Shown: one piece after another, positions 1-9,040 of the stretch
How positions within the stretch are numbered: position 1 is the first letter of the stretch
Layout: each line of letters starts with the position of its first letter
Source of the DNA: Bacteroidota bacterium
Lineage (GTDB): Bacteria > Bacteroidota > Bacteroidia > Chitinophagales > Chitinophagaceae
Assembly (NCBI GenBank): GCA_018267515.1
Contig: JAFDYJ010000017.1
Span: forward strand, 1-64,000
Length of the DNA stretch: 64,000 bases
Direction of reading: 5' to 3'
Translations under genes and position numbers: made by a program
Notes under the pieces: model-generated
Databases searched by the model: none
What the model was told of the DNA's origin: nothing
What the model saw: the letters and a program-made list of their open reading frames with translations, nothing else

Positions 1-1350
1 CCCCGCATGTGTGTGTATGATGATATTGAGGGTTGGAATACATTGCCGTACCTGGGAGCCGGTGAGTTTTACCTTGAGTATGGCGACTTTGAATTTAATA
101 TTACAGCTCCTGCCAACCTGATTGTAGTGGGTTCCGGTGAATTGCAAAATCCACAGGATTGCCTGACAGCAGAGCAACAAAAGAGATGGAACGAAGCAAA
201 GAATAGTGACCAAACAATTATGATCCGGAATGAAAAAGAAGTGACCGATCCGAATTCAAGACCTAAAAAATCAACTTGCACATGGAAATTTAAAATTCAA
301 AATGCAAGAGATATAGCCTGGGCCGCCTCTAAAGCTTTTGTATGGGATGCAGCGAGAATGAATTTACCCAGTGGCAAAAAAGCAATTGCTGCAAGTGTTT
401 ACCCGGTTGAGAGTATCAAAAAAGACGGGTGGCAAAGAAGTACAGAGATGGTGAAAGGCTCCATTGAATTTAATTCAAAAACATGGTTTGAATATCCCTA
501 TCCCGTGGCTACCAATGTTGCCGGCATTGTAGGAGGAATGGAATACCCGGGAATCGTTTTCTGCAGTGCCAATGATTCCGGCGCCGGTTTATGGGGTGTG
601 ATAGATCATGAATTTGGTCATACCTGGTTCCCGATGATAGTGGGCAGTAATGAAAGAAAATATCCCTGGATGGATGAAGGCTTTAATACTTTTATAAACG
701 ACATTTCCACTGCTAATTTTCATAACGGTGAATTTAAGGATGAAAGTTTTTTCGGAGATCCTAATTCTTCATTCATGGTGAAATATATTTTTAACGATCA
801 GATGGATGGGCTATTCACCGTTCCTGAAGTAATTCAACAGGAGAATTTAGGAGTGGCTGCATATCTGAAACCGGCTATGATGCTGCATGCTTTGCAAGAC
901 GTTGTTTTAGGTCCCGAAAGATTTGATGCCGCTTTCAAAGAATATATCAGGCGATGGGCTTATAAACATCCCACTCCCTGGGATTTCTTCAGGACTATTG
1001 AAAATGTAGCCGGCGAAGATCTCGGTTGGTTTTGGAGAGGTTGGGTATTAAACACCTGGAAAATTGACCAGGCAGTAAAAGGTGTTAATTATAAAGACAA
1101 CAAACCTGAGAACGGCGCTGATATCACCATTGAAAATCTTGAAAAATTACCAATGCCGGTAACTGTATTGGTTAAAGAAGCAAATGGAAAAGAACATAAA
1201 ATTGAATTACCCGTAGAAATATGGCAGCGGGGCGCTCAATGGAGATTTAGTGTACCTACAACCAGTGAAATCAAAGAAGTGATTCTTGACCCTGACAATA
1301 AATTACCTGACTGGAACCGCAGTAATAACAGTTGGAAAAAGACGGCTTAA
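1..1350 (+). CDS. M1 family metallopeptidase, C-terminal part (5' truncated by window)
   Basis: Zinc aminopeptidase-like enzyme of the M1 (gluzincin) family, probably exported. The reading frame is open from base 1 (the codons before Met 7 read Pro-Arg, as in the paralogue at 32343-34406), so the true start lies outside the window and roughly 240 N-terminal residues are missing. Numbering from the Met at base 7, the zinc motif HEFGH is at residues 201-205 with the third ligand Glu at 224 (HExxH-x18-E). A GGMEYPG segment about 20 residues upstream is the counterpart of the GxMEN substrate-binding motif. A helical domain and a C-terminal beta domain follow. The start cannot be chosen here. It ends convergently with the SusD gene. 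The natural substrate is unknown. Confidence 0.9.
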   Translation, partial: PRMCVYDDIEGWNTLPYLGAGEFYLEYGDFEFNITAPANLIVVGSGELQNPQDCLTAEQQKRWNEAKNSDQTIMIRNEKEVTDPNSRPKKSTCTWKFKIQNARDIAWAASKAFVWDAARMNLPSGKKAIAASVYPVESIKKDGWQRSTEMVKGSIEFNSKTWFEYPYPVATNVAGIVGGMEYPGIVFCSANDSGAGLWGVIDHEFGHTWFPMIVGSNERKYPWMDEGFNTFINDISTANFHNGEFKDESFFGDPNSSFMVKYIFNDQMDGLFTVPEVIQQENLGVAAYLKPAMMLHALQDVVLGPERFDAAFKEYIRRWAYKHPTPWDFFRTIENVAGEDLGWFWRGWVLNTWKIDQAVKGVNYKDNKPENGADITIENLEKLPMPVTVLVKEANGKEHKIELPVEIWQRGAQWRFSVPTTSEIKEVILDPDNKLPDWNRSNNSWKKTA

Positions 1351-1365
1351 TATTGCGCCGATACT

Positions 1366-1394
1366 AAGCCCTTCTAAATTGAGGGACTTTTTTA
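1366..1394 (+). terminator. Likely terminator of the M1 peptidase gene
   Basis: Short imperfect hairpin (AAGCCCT paired with AGGGaCTT, one bulged A) followed directly by a T-run, 15 bases after the stop codon. Confidence 0.5.
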
Positions 1395-1510
1395 AAAGTA
1401 TGAAAAGAAGCCAGGTGGTGAATTGATAAAAATTATCTTATAGCTTCACTTGAATTAAGTTGGTTACAATTTTAATCGGATAGTCTCCGGTTATCAATAA
1501 GATTCAAAAT

Positions 1511-1546
1511 GAAAGAGGCCATTTCAGTTTTAGGAAATGGCCTCTT
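1511..1546 (-). terminator. Terminator of the first susCD pair
   Basis: A perfect 11-bp stem (GAGGCCATTTC / GAAATGGCCTC, extended by two A-T pairs) with an 8-base loop lies 26 bases past the SusD stop. Read on the minus strand it is followed by TTTCATTTTG. Confidence 0.7.
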
Positions 1547-1571
1547 CATCCGAGACTAATTAGTGGTTGTA

Positions 1572-3062
1572 TTAGTTGTCAGTACATAACCTATTTAATG
1601 CAAGTTCGCTTGATGAAATAGGCCATACGTAGCCTGCATCCGAAGGTGATTTTGATGGCGCAATCCCCTTTGCAGGAATTACCTGGAGAAGTCTTACTAA
1701 ATCAGCATTACGTAATCCTTCACCCAAAAATTCAATTGTTCTTTCAGTCAGGATTGCATTTATTAAATCAGTTGCTGTTCCAAAGGAGCCAACAGTATAT
1801 GTAGTGCTTGCATCTGACCGGTTTCTAACAGCATTTAATAAAGCTACTGCCTGTGCATCTATTGTATTTGTAGAACGAACCCGGGCCTCAGCTAAATTTA
1901 ACAGAACTTCAGAATAGCGAATGACAGGAACATAATCAGTATATGGGCTTGGTGCATTAAATTTAATCAACCAATTCTTAAGAGAATTTCCGCTGCCTGA
2001 TTGTTTAATAAATAATCTACGCTTGTCAGTAACTGTCCATCCGGGATCTGAAATGATGCCGTTTGCATTTAAAGAAAATTCTCCATTGCCCACTCCACCT
2101 AATGAGCCGGGTGGTGAAAAATAATAAGCTAACGGATTCTGAGTACCGGGATAATCACCTGCAGTAGTGGTCATTGGCATTGACAAAATAGATTCCGTTG
2201 TATTATAAAGTGAAAAAACTTTAGTAATGTCTGATTGCATCGTATTCGGAACTCCGCTTGCAGCTGTAAAAGGTGCAGAAGAGGATACAATTTTATTCGC
2301 TTCTGTAATGAGAGCAGGATAGTTTCCCATATTCAGGTAAACCCGGGTTTTCAATGCAATGGCAGTATTTCTGTGTGCACGGGTAATTCTATTATATGCC
2401 TGTGTTGATCCACTTGGATAATCTAAAGGAAGACCAGCTTCTGCATCATTCAAATCTTTTAAAATTTGTGCATAGACATCAGCTGTAGAACTTCTGACAA
2501 GATCAGAGCTGCCGCTGCCTTTAATTCCGGTTAATCTTAAAGGCAACCCCGGTTTACTACCATTGCCATCTGCAAAAGGCTTGGCATAATATTGTAATAA
2601 AGTGAAGTAACTAATAGCTCTGACCAATTTGGCTTCGGCAATAAAATTAGTTGCTAATGAACTTCCTACAACATCTGCCCCCCCGGAAGCCATACCATCC
2701 AGAAAAACATTACAGCAATTGATAGTATAATAAGCTTGTGCCCACAAGTTTATCACAGCAGTAGCGCTGTTAGTAGGGTTTCCAAACCATACATCGGAGC
2801 CGGTGACAAGGTTCTGTGTTTCATTTATAAATTGATCACCTTTAATATCACCATAGATGACAGCCCTTCCTCCATAAAATTGTCCGCTCTTTAGAGATCC
2901 ATATAAAGAGAGCAATTGAGACTGTATTCTTGATTTTGTACTAAAGGCAGAAGCATCCGAAACAGAAGTTTGCGGAATGGGCTTTAATAAATCCTTATGA
3001 CAGGAGGAGACAAAAATGGTCCCGGCTCCTGCAATTAATAGATATTTAAAAATATTTTTCAT
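1572..3062 (-). CDS. SusD/RagB-like outer-membrane nutrient-binding lipoprotein
   Basis: Surface lipoprotein that forms the lid of a SusC-type channel and captures the substrate. A 20-residue signal peptide ends in a lipobox (VSSC, Cys21). The roughly 500-residue length, the TPR-like helical N-terminal half and the C-terminal RagB-type stretch (segments resembling RYSEVLLNLAEAR and ERTIEFLGEGLRNADLVR) are typical of SusD homologues. The gene lies 22 bases behind its SusC partner, so the two are almost certainly one transcript ending at the hairpin at 1511-1546. No glycoside hydrolase, protease or regulator is linked on the same strand, so the substrate cannot be assigned. An M1 peptidase converges on it, which weakly suggests peptides, but that is inference. 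Confidence 0.92.
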   Translation of the reverse strand: MKNIFKYLLIAGAGTIFVSSCHKDLLKPIPQTSVSDASAFSTKSRIQSQLLSLYGSLKSGQFYGGRAVIYGDIKGDQFINETQNLVTGSDVWFGNPTNSATAVINLWAQAYYTINCCNVFLDGMASGGADVVGSSLATNFIAEAKLVRAISYFTLLQYYAKPFADGNGSKPGLPLRLTGIKGSGSSDLVRSSTADVYAQILKDLNDAEAGLPLDYPSGSTQAYNRITRAHRNTAIALKTRVYLNMGNYPALITEANKIVSSSAPFTAASGVPNTMQSDITKVFSLYNTTESILSMPMTTTAGDYPGTQNPLAYYFSPPGSLGGVGNGEFSLNANGIISDPGWTVTDKRRLFIKQSGSGNSLKNWLIKFNAPSPYTDYVPVIRYSEVLLNLAEARVRSTNTIDAQAVALLNAVRNRSDASTTYTVGSFGTATDLINAILTERTIEFLGEGLRNADLVRLLQVIPAKGIAPSKSPSDAGYVWPISSSELALNRLCTDN

Positions 3063-3084
3063 TTTGTATAATTTTTATCAAAAA

Positions 3085-6000
3085 TTAGAAAGTAATATTT
3101 ACACCTACCTGAAGCGTTCTTCCGTTTACACCGGTATTCCTATCCACGCCCTGTGAAGTTGTGGTATTTCCATTTGAAGACACTTCGGGATCAGGACCCG
3201 GATATTTTGTAATGATTGCCAGGTTCTGCCCACTAACGTAAACACGAATATTACTGAGTTTGGTTTTAGAAAGGAGGTTCTTAGGAACTGAATAACTTAA
3301 TGTAAGAGATTTCAGTTTTACAAAATCTCCTTTGAAAACATTAATGTCCATTGGAATTGCAGAACCGTTAGAAACATTATCATTATATACTGCTCTTGCC
3401 CACTTTTTATTTGCATCACCATGTGCAGTCCATGTTTCGGTCAGCATATCAGTAGAATTATTCCACCAACGTTGATCATGAAGACCTGCATTAGAACCAT
3501 AGTAAATAGAAAATCCGAATTCATAAGTGAACAGAAAATTGAGTGAAAGTTGTTTGTAATTCACTGTATTATTCCAACCTCCCACCTGCTTAGGAATTGA
3601 ATTTGCATACATTACTGCATCATTAGCCCAGTTAATTGCAGTACCTCCCTTCGGACTGTTATATTGCACAGTTCCATCCGGTGAAGTTGAGAACTGATAA
3701 GTACCGGGTAAAGCAGCAGCTCTGGCTAAATAAGAAAAGTAAACAGGTGTTCCATTGGAATTAATGAAGATTCTTTTTCCTGTTCCCGGATCAACTCCGC
3801 CAGTCCTTACTACGGTAAGATAACCTATAGAATAGCCCGGCTTAGTCTGACTCACGGTTTCCAAACCAGCAGTAGAAGACTGAATGACATCCAGTCCCGG
3901 GGCTAATGCTGTTACTTTATTTTTATTAATACTTAAAGTGAAACTTGTATTCCATGAAAAATCCCTTTTTTCAAAAGGAGTCGCATTTAAAGCAAGCTCA
4001 ATTCCTTTATTATACATTGAACCTACGTTTTGCGGAGGATTGCTGGGTAATCCTGTGGAAGGAGCCTGAGCTACATACAGAATCAATCCATCTATTGTGT
4101 TCTTGTAGTATGCAAATTCGCCAGTCAATTTATCATTAAATAATCCAAATGAAAAACCTACATCTGCTTTTTTACTTGTTTCCCATTTCAAATTAGGATT
4201 TCCCACAGATGCAAAGGCCATTGTAGCTGCTCCACCATACAATCCGGATCCAAAAGTAGAATAAGGACTGTAATCAGAAATACCCGCAATATTTCCAACC
4301 TTGCCATAACTTCCTCTTAATTTGAAACTGCTAAAAAATCTATTCAACCCTGCAACTTCCCAAAACTTTTCTTTAGAAATTTCCCAACCGGCACTGGCGC
4401 CCCAAAACACTCCTTTTTTTACACCTAACCCGGAATATTCATCCTGGCGGATATTCCCTTGTATATAGTATTTTCTATCAAAATTGTAATCTAAACGACC
4501 AAAACTAGATAATAGATAATTTTCACCATATCCCATTCCGGTAGAATTATTAAGAGTCCAGCCTGCCTGGATTAGATCATATCCCGGGTCTGAGAGATTT
4601 TGACGATTAATACCATAGCTGAGCGATGTACGCCGGCGTTGCTCATTTCCTATTAATACACTTACATTATGCTTGTCAGCAAAAGTATATTCAAACTGTG
4701 CAGTGTTATCCCATAACCAGGTTTTGTATTTACCTGCCCAGGATGAAGCATAACCATTATAACTGTATCCGTCTCCTGCAATGGGAGTCCAGAATAAGTC
4801 ATTATCTACAACCAGGTTCTCAATACTGTACATACTTTTTAAGGTCACCCATTTTACTGGTTTGAGTTGTACATATACGTTGGATTGAATGTGGTTCATT
4901 TCACTATTCGAACGATTATTATCCAATGCTGGAACCGGGTTATGATAAGATAAACTACCAATTCCGGTTATATTTGAGCTCCCGATTGCTGCCCCGTTTA
5001 AATTATAGCTACCATCATCTTTGTAGGGAGAAATAATGGGAGGAAGAACAAAAGCTAAACGTCCCAGGCCACCTGTATTAAATGCCTCTCCGCTTAACGA
5101 TCCTGATGAAGTTGCCGCAAAGTTCTTATCATTTGAATAAGAAATTTTAAGTCCGGCGCTTAGATAGGAGTTAATCTTTGTATCTCCATTAAACAAAACA
5201 TTCATTCTTGTAAAATCATTCTTTTTAAAAACTCCTTCTTGTGAAGTGTACCCTGTAGAAAAATAATAAGTAGTTGCATCACTCCCACCTGATATATTTA
5301 CAGTATGGCTTTGTGAAAGCCCTTTACGATAAACCTGGTCAGACCATTTTGTGTCAATGGGTTTTCCATCCGGCCCATTCATACTATTGTATGTTACAGG
5401 AGTAGGAGACATTCCGAGAGATGCTGCTGTTGCATTATAATTTGCGATTGCAGCAGTTTTGAATGAGAGATATTGTTCTGCATTAAAAACTTTTGGAAGA
5501 CGAATTGCCTGAGTCCATCCTACCCATCCATCATATGTAACTTTTGCTTTACCCGGCCTGCCTTTTTTAGTAGTGATTAAAACTACCCCATTAGCAGCGC
5601 TACTACCATAAATTGCTGTTGCAGCAGCATCTTTTGCTATTTCAATACTTTCAATGTCATTGGTATTAATACTTGATAAGATATTACCAGCTGCATTTGT
5701 TCCACTGTAATCTCCGGAATAAGAAGGTATCCCGTCTACAACAATTAAAGGATATGAGCTTAACGAAATTGAATTAGTACCCCGGATTCTGAATACAGGA
5801 GGGCTATTTAAAACCCCGCTGGGAACAGTTATTTGAACACCCGAGGCTCTACCTGCTAATGCCTGGTCAAAGCTTTGAACAGGTCTCGCTGCCAATTCAT
5901 TTCCTTTAATTGAAGAAATTGAGCCGGTAACATCCTTTTTCCGTTGGGTACCATACCCAACTACAATGACTTCTGTTAATGTCCTGTCTTCCGGTTGAAG

Positions 6001-6276
6001 GCTAAAATTGACTACATTATCCTTTCCAATTTCTTTTTCGATAGTAGCCATATTAACCGAGGAAACAATCAGATGCTTTGCATTAGCAGAAACTGTTAGT
6101 GAAAAAGTCCCATCGGTATGGGTGGTAGTACCTGTTGTAGTACCTTTCACCAGCACAGAAGCATTGGGGAGTGGATTCCCCTTTTCATCCGTCACTTTAC
6201 CGGTGACGACTCGTTGTGCCCACAATTGTAAAGTGAGACACAGCATCCCCATTAGGAGAAATAGCAATTTTCTCAT
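3085..6276 (-). CDS. SusC/RagA-type TonB-dependent outer-membrane transporter
   Basis: TonB-dependent importer of 1063 residues that pairs with the SusD lipoprotein encoded just downstream. In order: signal peptide (about residues 1-20, ending LWAQ), a carboxypeptidase-D-regulatory-like beta domain (about 23-100, starting VTGKVTDEKGNPLPNASV), the family hallmark VVVGYGTQRKKDVTGSISS at the start of the plug, the plug with the IRGTNSIS and ASAxAIYGSxAANGVVLITTKKG segments, and a 22-strand barrel ending in a terminal Phe (VGVNITF). TonB and ExbBD are not in the window. No ECF sigma or anti-sigma pair and no STN domain is present, so it is not an obvious trans-envelope signalling receptor. Confidence 0.95.
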   Translation of the reverse strand: MRKLLFLLMGMLCLTLQLWAQRVVTGKVTDEKGNPLPNASVLVKGTTTGTTTHTDGTFSLTVSANAKHLIVSSVNMATIEKEIGKDNVVNFSLQPEDRTLTEVIVVGYGTQRKKDVTGSISSIKGNELAARPVQSFDQALAGRASGVQITVPSGVLNSPPVFRIRGTNSISLSSYPLIVVDGIPSYSGDYSGTNAAGNILSSINTNDIESIEIAKDAAATAIYGSSAANGVVLITTKKGRPGKAKVTYDGWVGWTQAIRLPKVFNAEQYLSFKTAAIANYNATAASLGMSPTPVTYNSMNGPDGKPIDTKWSDQVYRKGLSQSHTVNISGGSDATTYYFSTGYTSQEGVFKKNDFTRMNVLFNGDTKINSYLSAGLKISYSNDKNFAATSSGSLSGEAFNTGGLGRLAFVLPPIISPYKDDGSYNLNGAAIGSSNITGIGSLSYHNPVPALDNNRSNSEMNHIQSNVYVQLKPVKWVTLKSMYSIENLVVDNDLFWTPIAGDGYSYNGYASSWAGKYKTWLWDNTAQFEYTFADKHNVSVLIGNEQRRRTSLSYGINRQNLSDPGYDLIQAGWTLNNSTGMGYGENYLLSSFGRLDYNFDRKYYIQGNIRQDEYSGLGVKKGVFWGASAGWEISKEKFWEVAGLNRFFSSFKLRGSYGKVGNIAGISDYSPYSTFGSGLYGGAATMAFASVGNPNLKWETSKKADVGFSFGLFNDKLTGEFAYYKNTIDGLILYVAQAPSTGLPSNPPQNVGSMYNKGIELALNATPFEKRDFSWNTSFTLSINKNKVTALAPGLDVIQSSTAGLETVSQTKPGYSIGYLTVVRTGGVDPGTGKRIFINSNGTPVYFSYLARAAALPGTYQFSTSPDGTVQYNSPKGGTAINWANDAVMYANSIPKQVGGWNNTVNYKQLSLNFLFTYEFGFSIYYGSNAGLHDQRWWNNSTDMLTETWTAHGDANKKWARAVYNDNVSNGSAIPMDINVFKGDFVKLKSLTLSYSVPKNLLSKTKLSNIRVYVSGQNLAIITKYPGPDPEVSSNGNTTTSQGVDRNTGVNGRTLQVGVNITF

Positions 6277-6774
6277 ACATGTTAGTTTAAAGTGATAAAA
6301 AAATATTTTTCAAGGATAGGATTACAAAAACGAATTTATAGTTATAAATGCTAAGAAAAAAATTATTTGAGCCTGATATATTTAATTTCTATATATATAA
6401 ATTCATAAACAATTTTGATACTGAAACAGACAATGTCACCATTTACTTTGCTGCATTGATTCATTTCAAATATTTAATACTCCAGTCAAAAAAGTGAACA
6501 GAGATACATGTATATACTTACTATTATTGAATCTGATCCATGTAAAATGGAAAATCAGTTTTCATTAGCTCTGATTGCAAGGAATGTTTTTTCGGAAATT
6601 TTCTCTTAACAATGCTTTCGGGTTTATACATAAGTTCAGCAAAAAATAAAGAGAAATATCATCTCAATAAGACAGAATGAAATTTTAATTTGTAAGGTTA
6701 TACTGGTTATGTCAAAAAAATGGAAGAAGAGAATAAGCACCTGAAACAAAAATCGTTTTTAAAATGCCCAACTT
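6277..6774. other. AT-rich intergenic region, susC 5' region
   Basis: 498 bases between the SusC start and the RidA stop. Both strands are full of stops and the only short open frames are under 15 codons. It should hold the promoter and 5' leader of the susCD pair, but I could not place a clear box. There is no strong hairpin, tRNA or repeat. Confidence 0.5.
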
Positions 6775-7155
6775 TTAATTTGCTGCAATCATGCTGATTT
6801 CAATATTCACAAATTTGGGTAGTGCAGAAACCTCGATAGTTTCCCGGGCAGGAAAGCTGTCAGAAAAATATTTTCCATACACTTCATTAACCTCTGCAAA
6901 TCGTTTCATGTCTGTAATAAAAATGGTTGTCTTAACCACATTATTAAAATTCATACCTGCCGCCTGCAAAATGGCTTTAAGGTTATGCATGACCTGATGC
7001 GTCTCATCTGCCAGATCTTTATTTTTTAACTCTCCGCTAACTGGATCAATGCAAACCTGGCCGGAAATGAATAGAAGGTTTCCAAATTGAACTGCCTGGT
7101 TATACGGACCAATTGGTTTAGGTGCTCCCGTTGTATTGATAATATTTCTTTCCAT
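6775..7155 (-). CDS. ridA: RidA family reactive enamine/imine deaminase
   Basis: 126-residue YjgF/YER057c/UK114 protein that hydrolyses reactive 2-aminoacrylate-type enamines and imines released by PLP enzymes, as a cytoplasmic trimer. Typical segments are the N-terminal GAPKPIGPYNQAVQFGNLLFISGQ, the middle NLKAILQAAGMNFNNVVKTTIFI, and the substrate-binding arginine in PARETIEVSALPK followed by VNIEI. The frame stays open upstream to 7578, but that extension is unrelated in sequence and lies antisense to the next gene. The ATG at 7155 gives the standard family length. It is transcribed divergently from the dehydrogenase-like gene with 67 bases between them. In this window, kbl is one PLP enzyme whose metabolism could yield such intermediates (inference). 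Confidence 0.93.
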   Translation of the reverse strand: MERNIINTTGAPKPIGPYNQAVQFGNLLFISGQVCIDPVSGELKNKDLADETHQVMHNLKAILQAAGMNFNNVVKTTIFITDMKRFAEVNEVYGKYFSDSFPARETIEVSALPKFVNIEISMIAAN

Positions 7156-7222
7156 TAATGTGAATGTTTTAAAAACTGGTAGCGAATTTAGGTTTATACG
7201 CTTTCTTTGCAAAAAATAATCT

Positions 7223-7855
7223 ATGCGGATTGTGGTGTTAGCAGATAACAGGCTGAAAAAAGAATTGCTGGCACAGGGCGTGAGCGAAAAAGTTGAGCTA
7301 ATATGGCTAAAAGATATTGAAAAAATAAATGAATTTACCGACACAGATGCCTGTATTGATTTATTGTTCGATCCTGACCCTGCCAGAATAGAAATACTAA
7401 AGAAAATGCTGCCGGGCCCCATTTTCGTCAATTCCGTAACAACTGTTTTGAGAAAGTTGCCTGACGGTTTTGTACGTTTCAATGGCTGGCCAACTTTTTT
7501 AAAGAATGAAATCATTGAAGCAGCTTGCTTACAGCCGGCAACCAAAGAGAAATCTGAAGTTATTTTTTCATTTTTCAATAAAAAAATAGAATGGACAGCA
7601 GATCAACCGGGCTTTATCTCTGCACGGATTGTATCAATGATTATCAATGAAGCTTATTTTGCATGCGGCGAAGGAATCTCGTCCAAAGACGAAATTGATG
7701 TGGCAATGAAACTGGGAACTAATTATCCCTACGGGCCCTTTGAATGGGCCGGGCTGATTGGCACTAACAATATCTTTGGTTTACTAAAAGAATTAAGCAG
7801 CGAATATAAACTTTATGAACCGGCTGATCTGTTACAAAAAGAATTTCAGTTATAA
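7223..7855 (+). CDS. 3-hydroxyacyl-CoA dehydrogenase C-terminal-domain protein with degenerate N-terminal half
   Basis: The C-terminal half (about residues 118-200) reads as a 3HCDH helical domain: GFISARIVSMIINEAYFACGEGISSKDEIDVAMKLGTNYPYGPFEW is the dimerisation and substrate-binding helix pair of FadB/PaaH-type enzymes. The N-terminal half (about 1-110) has the rough alternation of a Rossmann fold but starts MRIVVLADNRLKKELL, without the GxGxxG dinucleotide loop, and the whole protein is about 70 residues shorter than true enzymes. Catalysis as a normal NAD-dependent dehydrogenase is therefore doubtful. Its stop codon abuts the tsaB start with no spacer, so the two are translationally coupled. 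Confidence 0.75.
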   Translation: MRIVVLADNRLKKELLAQGVSEKVELIWLKDIEKINEFTDTDACIDLLFDPDPARIEILKKMLPGPIFVNSVTTVLRKLPDGFVRFNGWPTFLKNEIIEAACLQPATKEKSEVIFSFFNKKIEWTADQPGFISARIVSMIINEAYFACGEGISSKDEIDVAMKLGTNYPYGPFEWAGLIGTNNIFGLLKELSSEYKLYEPADLLQKEFQL

Positions 7856-8524
7856 ATGCCCCTGATATTAAATATTGATACTGCACTTGAATCGGCTTCC
7901 ATTTGCCTGGCTAAAGATGGTGTTGCAATAAACAACTCATCAAATCCTGAACAAAAAGACCACGCAGCCTGGCTGCAGCCGGCTATTTCAAAAATGCTGA
8001 AAGCTTCAAATGTGGATGTGAAAGATCTTGATGCAATTGCAGTAAGTATTGGTCCCGGCTCCTATACAGGTTTAAGAGTGGGACTTTCTTCAGCCAAAGG
8101 ATTATGTTATGCATTACATATTCCACTTGTAACATTGAGAACACTGGAAATAATGGCATACGCAGCCAAAAATCAAGACGTTGATTTATTGTGCCCGATG
8201 ATTGATGCCAGAAGAATGGAGGTTTTTACAGCAGTTTATACACATTCCCTGCAAGAAATTATGCCAGCCCAGGCATTAATTCTTGAACATAACTCATTTT
8301 CTAATCTCCTGACTTCGAATAAAATTCTTTTTTTTGGTAACGGCAGCATTAAATTCGCCGGATTACAAAACCATGACAACGCAGTCTTCAGGCAAATACA
8401 TTTCGACGCAGCTTCAATGTCCTCAATGAGTTTTAATGGTTTCCTTTTACAAAAATTTACTGATTTAACTTATTCCGAGCCAAGCTATCTTAAAGATTTT
8501 TTTCATAGGGCCGTAAGGCATTAA
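7856..8524 (+). CDS. tsaB: tRNA threonylcarbamoyladenosine biosynthesis protein TsaB
   Basis: TsaB (YeaZ) is the non-catalytic ASKHA-fold partner of TsaD in making t6A37 on ANN-decoding tRNAs. The 222-residue length fits. Diagnostic segments are the N-terminal ILNIDTALESASICLAKDG, the HAAWLQPAISKML helix, IAVSIGPGSYTGLRVGLSSAKGLCYAL (the strongest family signature) and CPMIDARRMEVFTAVY. The later C-terminal part is divergent, as usual for TsaB. The start ATG follows the upstream TAA immediately. The partner genes tsaD, tsaE and tsaC are not in the window. Confidence 0.92.
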   Translation: MPLILNIDTALESASICLAKDGVAINNSSNPEQKDHAAWLQPAISKMLKASNVDVKDLDAIAVSIGPGSYTGLRVGLSSAKGLCYALHIPLVTLRTLEIMAYAAKNQDVDLLCPMIDARRMEVFTAVYTHSLQEIMPAQALILEHNSFSNLLTSNKILFFGNGSIKFAGLQNHDNAVFRQIHFDAASMSSMSFNGFLLQKFTDLTYSEPSYLKDFFHRAVRH

Positions 8525-8608
8525 ATTAAATCTGCGTCTAATACCTGACTTCCCTTAAACCTACATTCCTTTTAGTTTAACATTATTGTAAATTAATAGC
8601 TTCAAACT

Positions 8609-8947
8609 ATGAACAACGTGTCAACAACATTACCTGCAATCACAGAAAACGGAACTTTCCTGAATCTGAATTTGATTAGCGCTAAAAAAGCTGCAATGAT
8701 TTTACGGGCCGTAAATCACAACTTACGTCAGCAAATTTTGAAACTCATTGATGAAAACGGAAAAATGACAGTTACAGAGATTTATATCCAACTTCGTTTA
8801 GAACAATCCGTTGCATCACAACATCTTGCAATTTTACGTAAGGCCGGTTTTGTAAACACTGACCGGGATGGAAAATTTATTTATTATTCAGTGAATCACA
8901 AACGCCTGGAAGAGCTGAATCACTTTATTATCGATTTGCTAAAATAA
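8609..8947 (+). CDS. ArsR/SmtB-family winged-helix transcriptional regulator
   Basis: 112-residue DNA-binding protein. A winged helix spans about residues 25-110: ILRAVNHNLRQQILKLIDENGKMTVTEIYIQLRLEQSVASQHLAILRKAGFVNTDRDGKFIYYSVN, where SVASQHLAILRKAGF is the recognition helix and the following strands are the wing. The protein contains no cysteine at all and no obvious histidine-rich metal site, so the classical metal or persulfide sensing of ArsR, BigR or SqrR proteins through thiols is unlikely. It lies 84 bases after tsaB and is followed by its own terminator, so it is probably monocistronic. The next gene, an MBL-rhodanese enzyme, is a candidate target by position only. Confidence 0.88.
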   Translation: MNNVSTTLPAITENGTFLNLNLISAKKAAMILRAVNHNLRQQILKLIDENGKMTVTEIYIQLRLEQSVASQHLAILRKAGFVNTDRDGKFIYYSVNHKRLEELNHFIIDLLK

Positions 8948-8973
8948 TAGCTATCATCATTATGAAAAACAGG

Positions 8974-9000
8974 CCGGCTTGTTGAACCAAGCCGGTTTTT
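8974..9000 (+). terminator. Terminator of the arsR-type gene
   Basis: Perfect 8-bp GC-rich stem (CCGGCTTG / CAAGCCGG) with a 6-base loop, then TTTTTG and a further T-run. Confidence 0.8.
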
Positions 9001-9040
9001 GCTTTTTATAAAGTAGATTTACGGCTTAATTGCTTTTTCT

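Noticed and set aside
7156..7578. N-terminal extension of the RidA frame
   Set aside because: It lies antisense to the dehydrogenase-like gene, has no RidA similarity, and the standard family start is the ATG at 7155.
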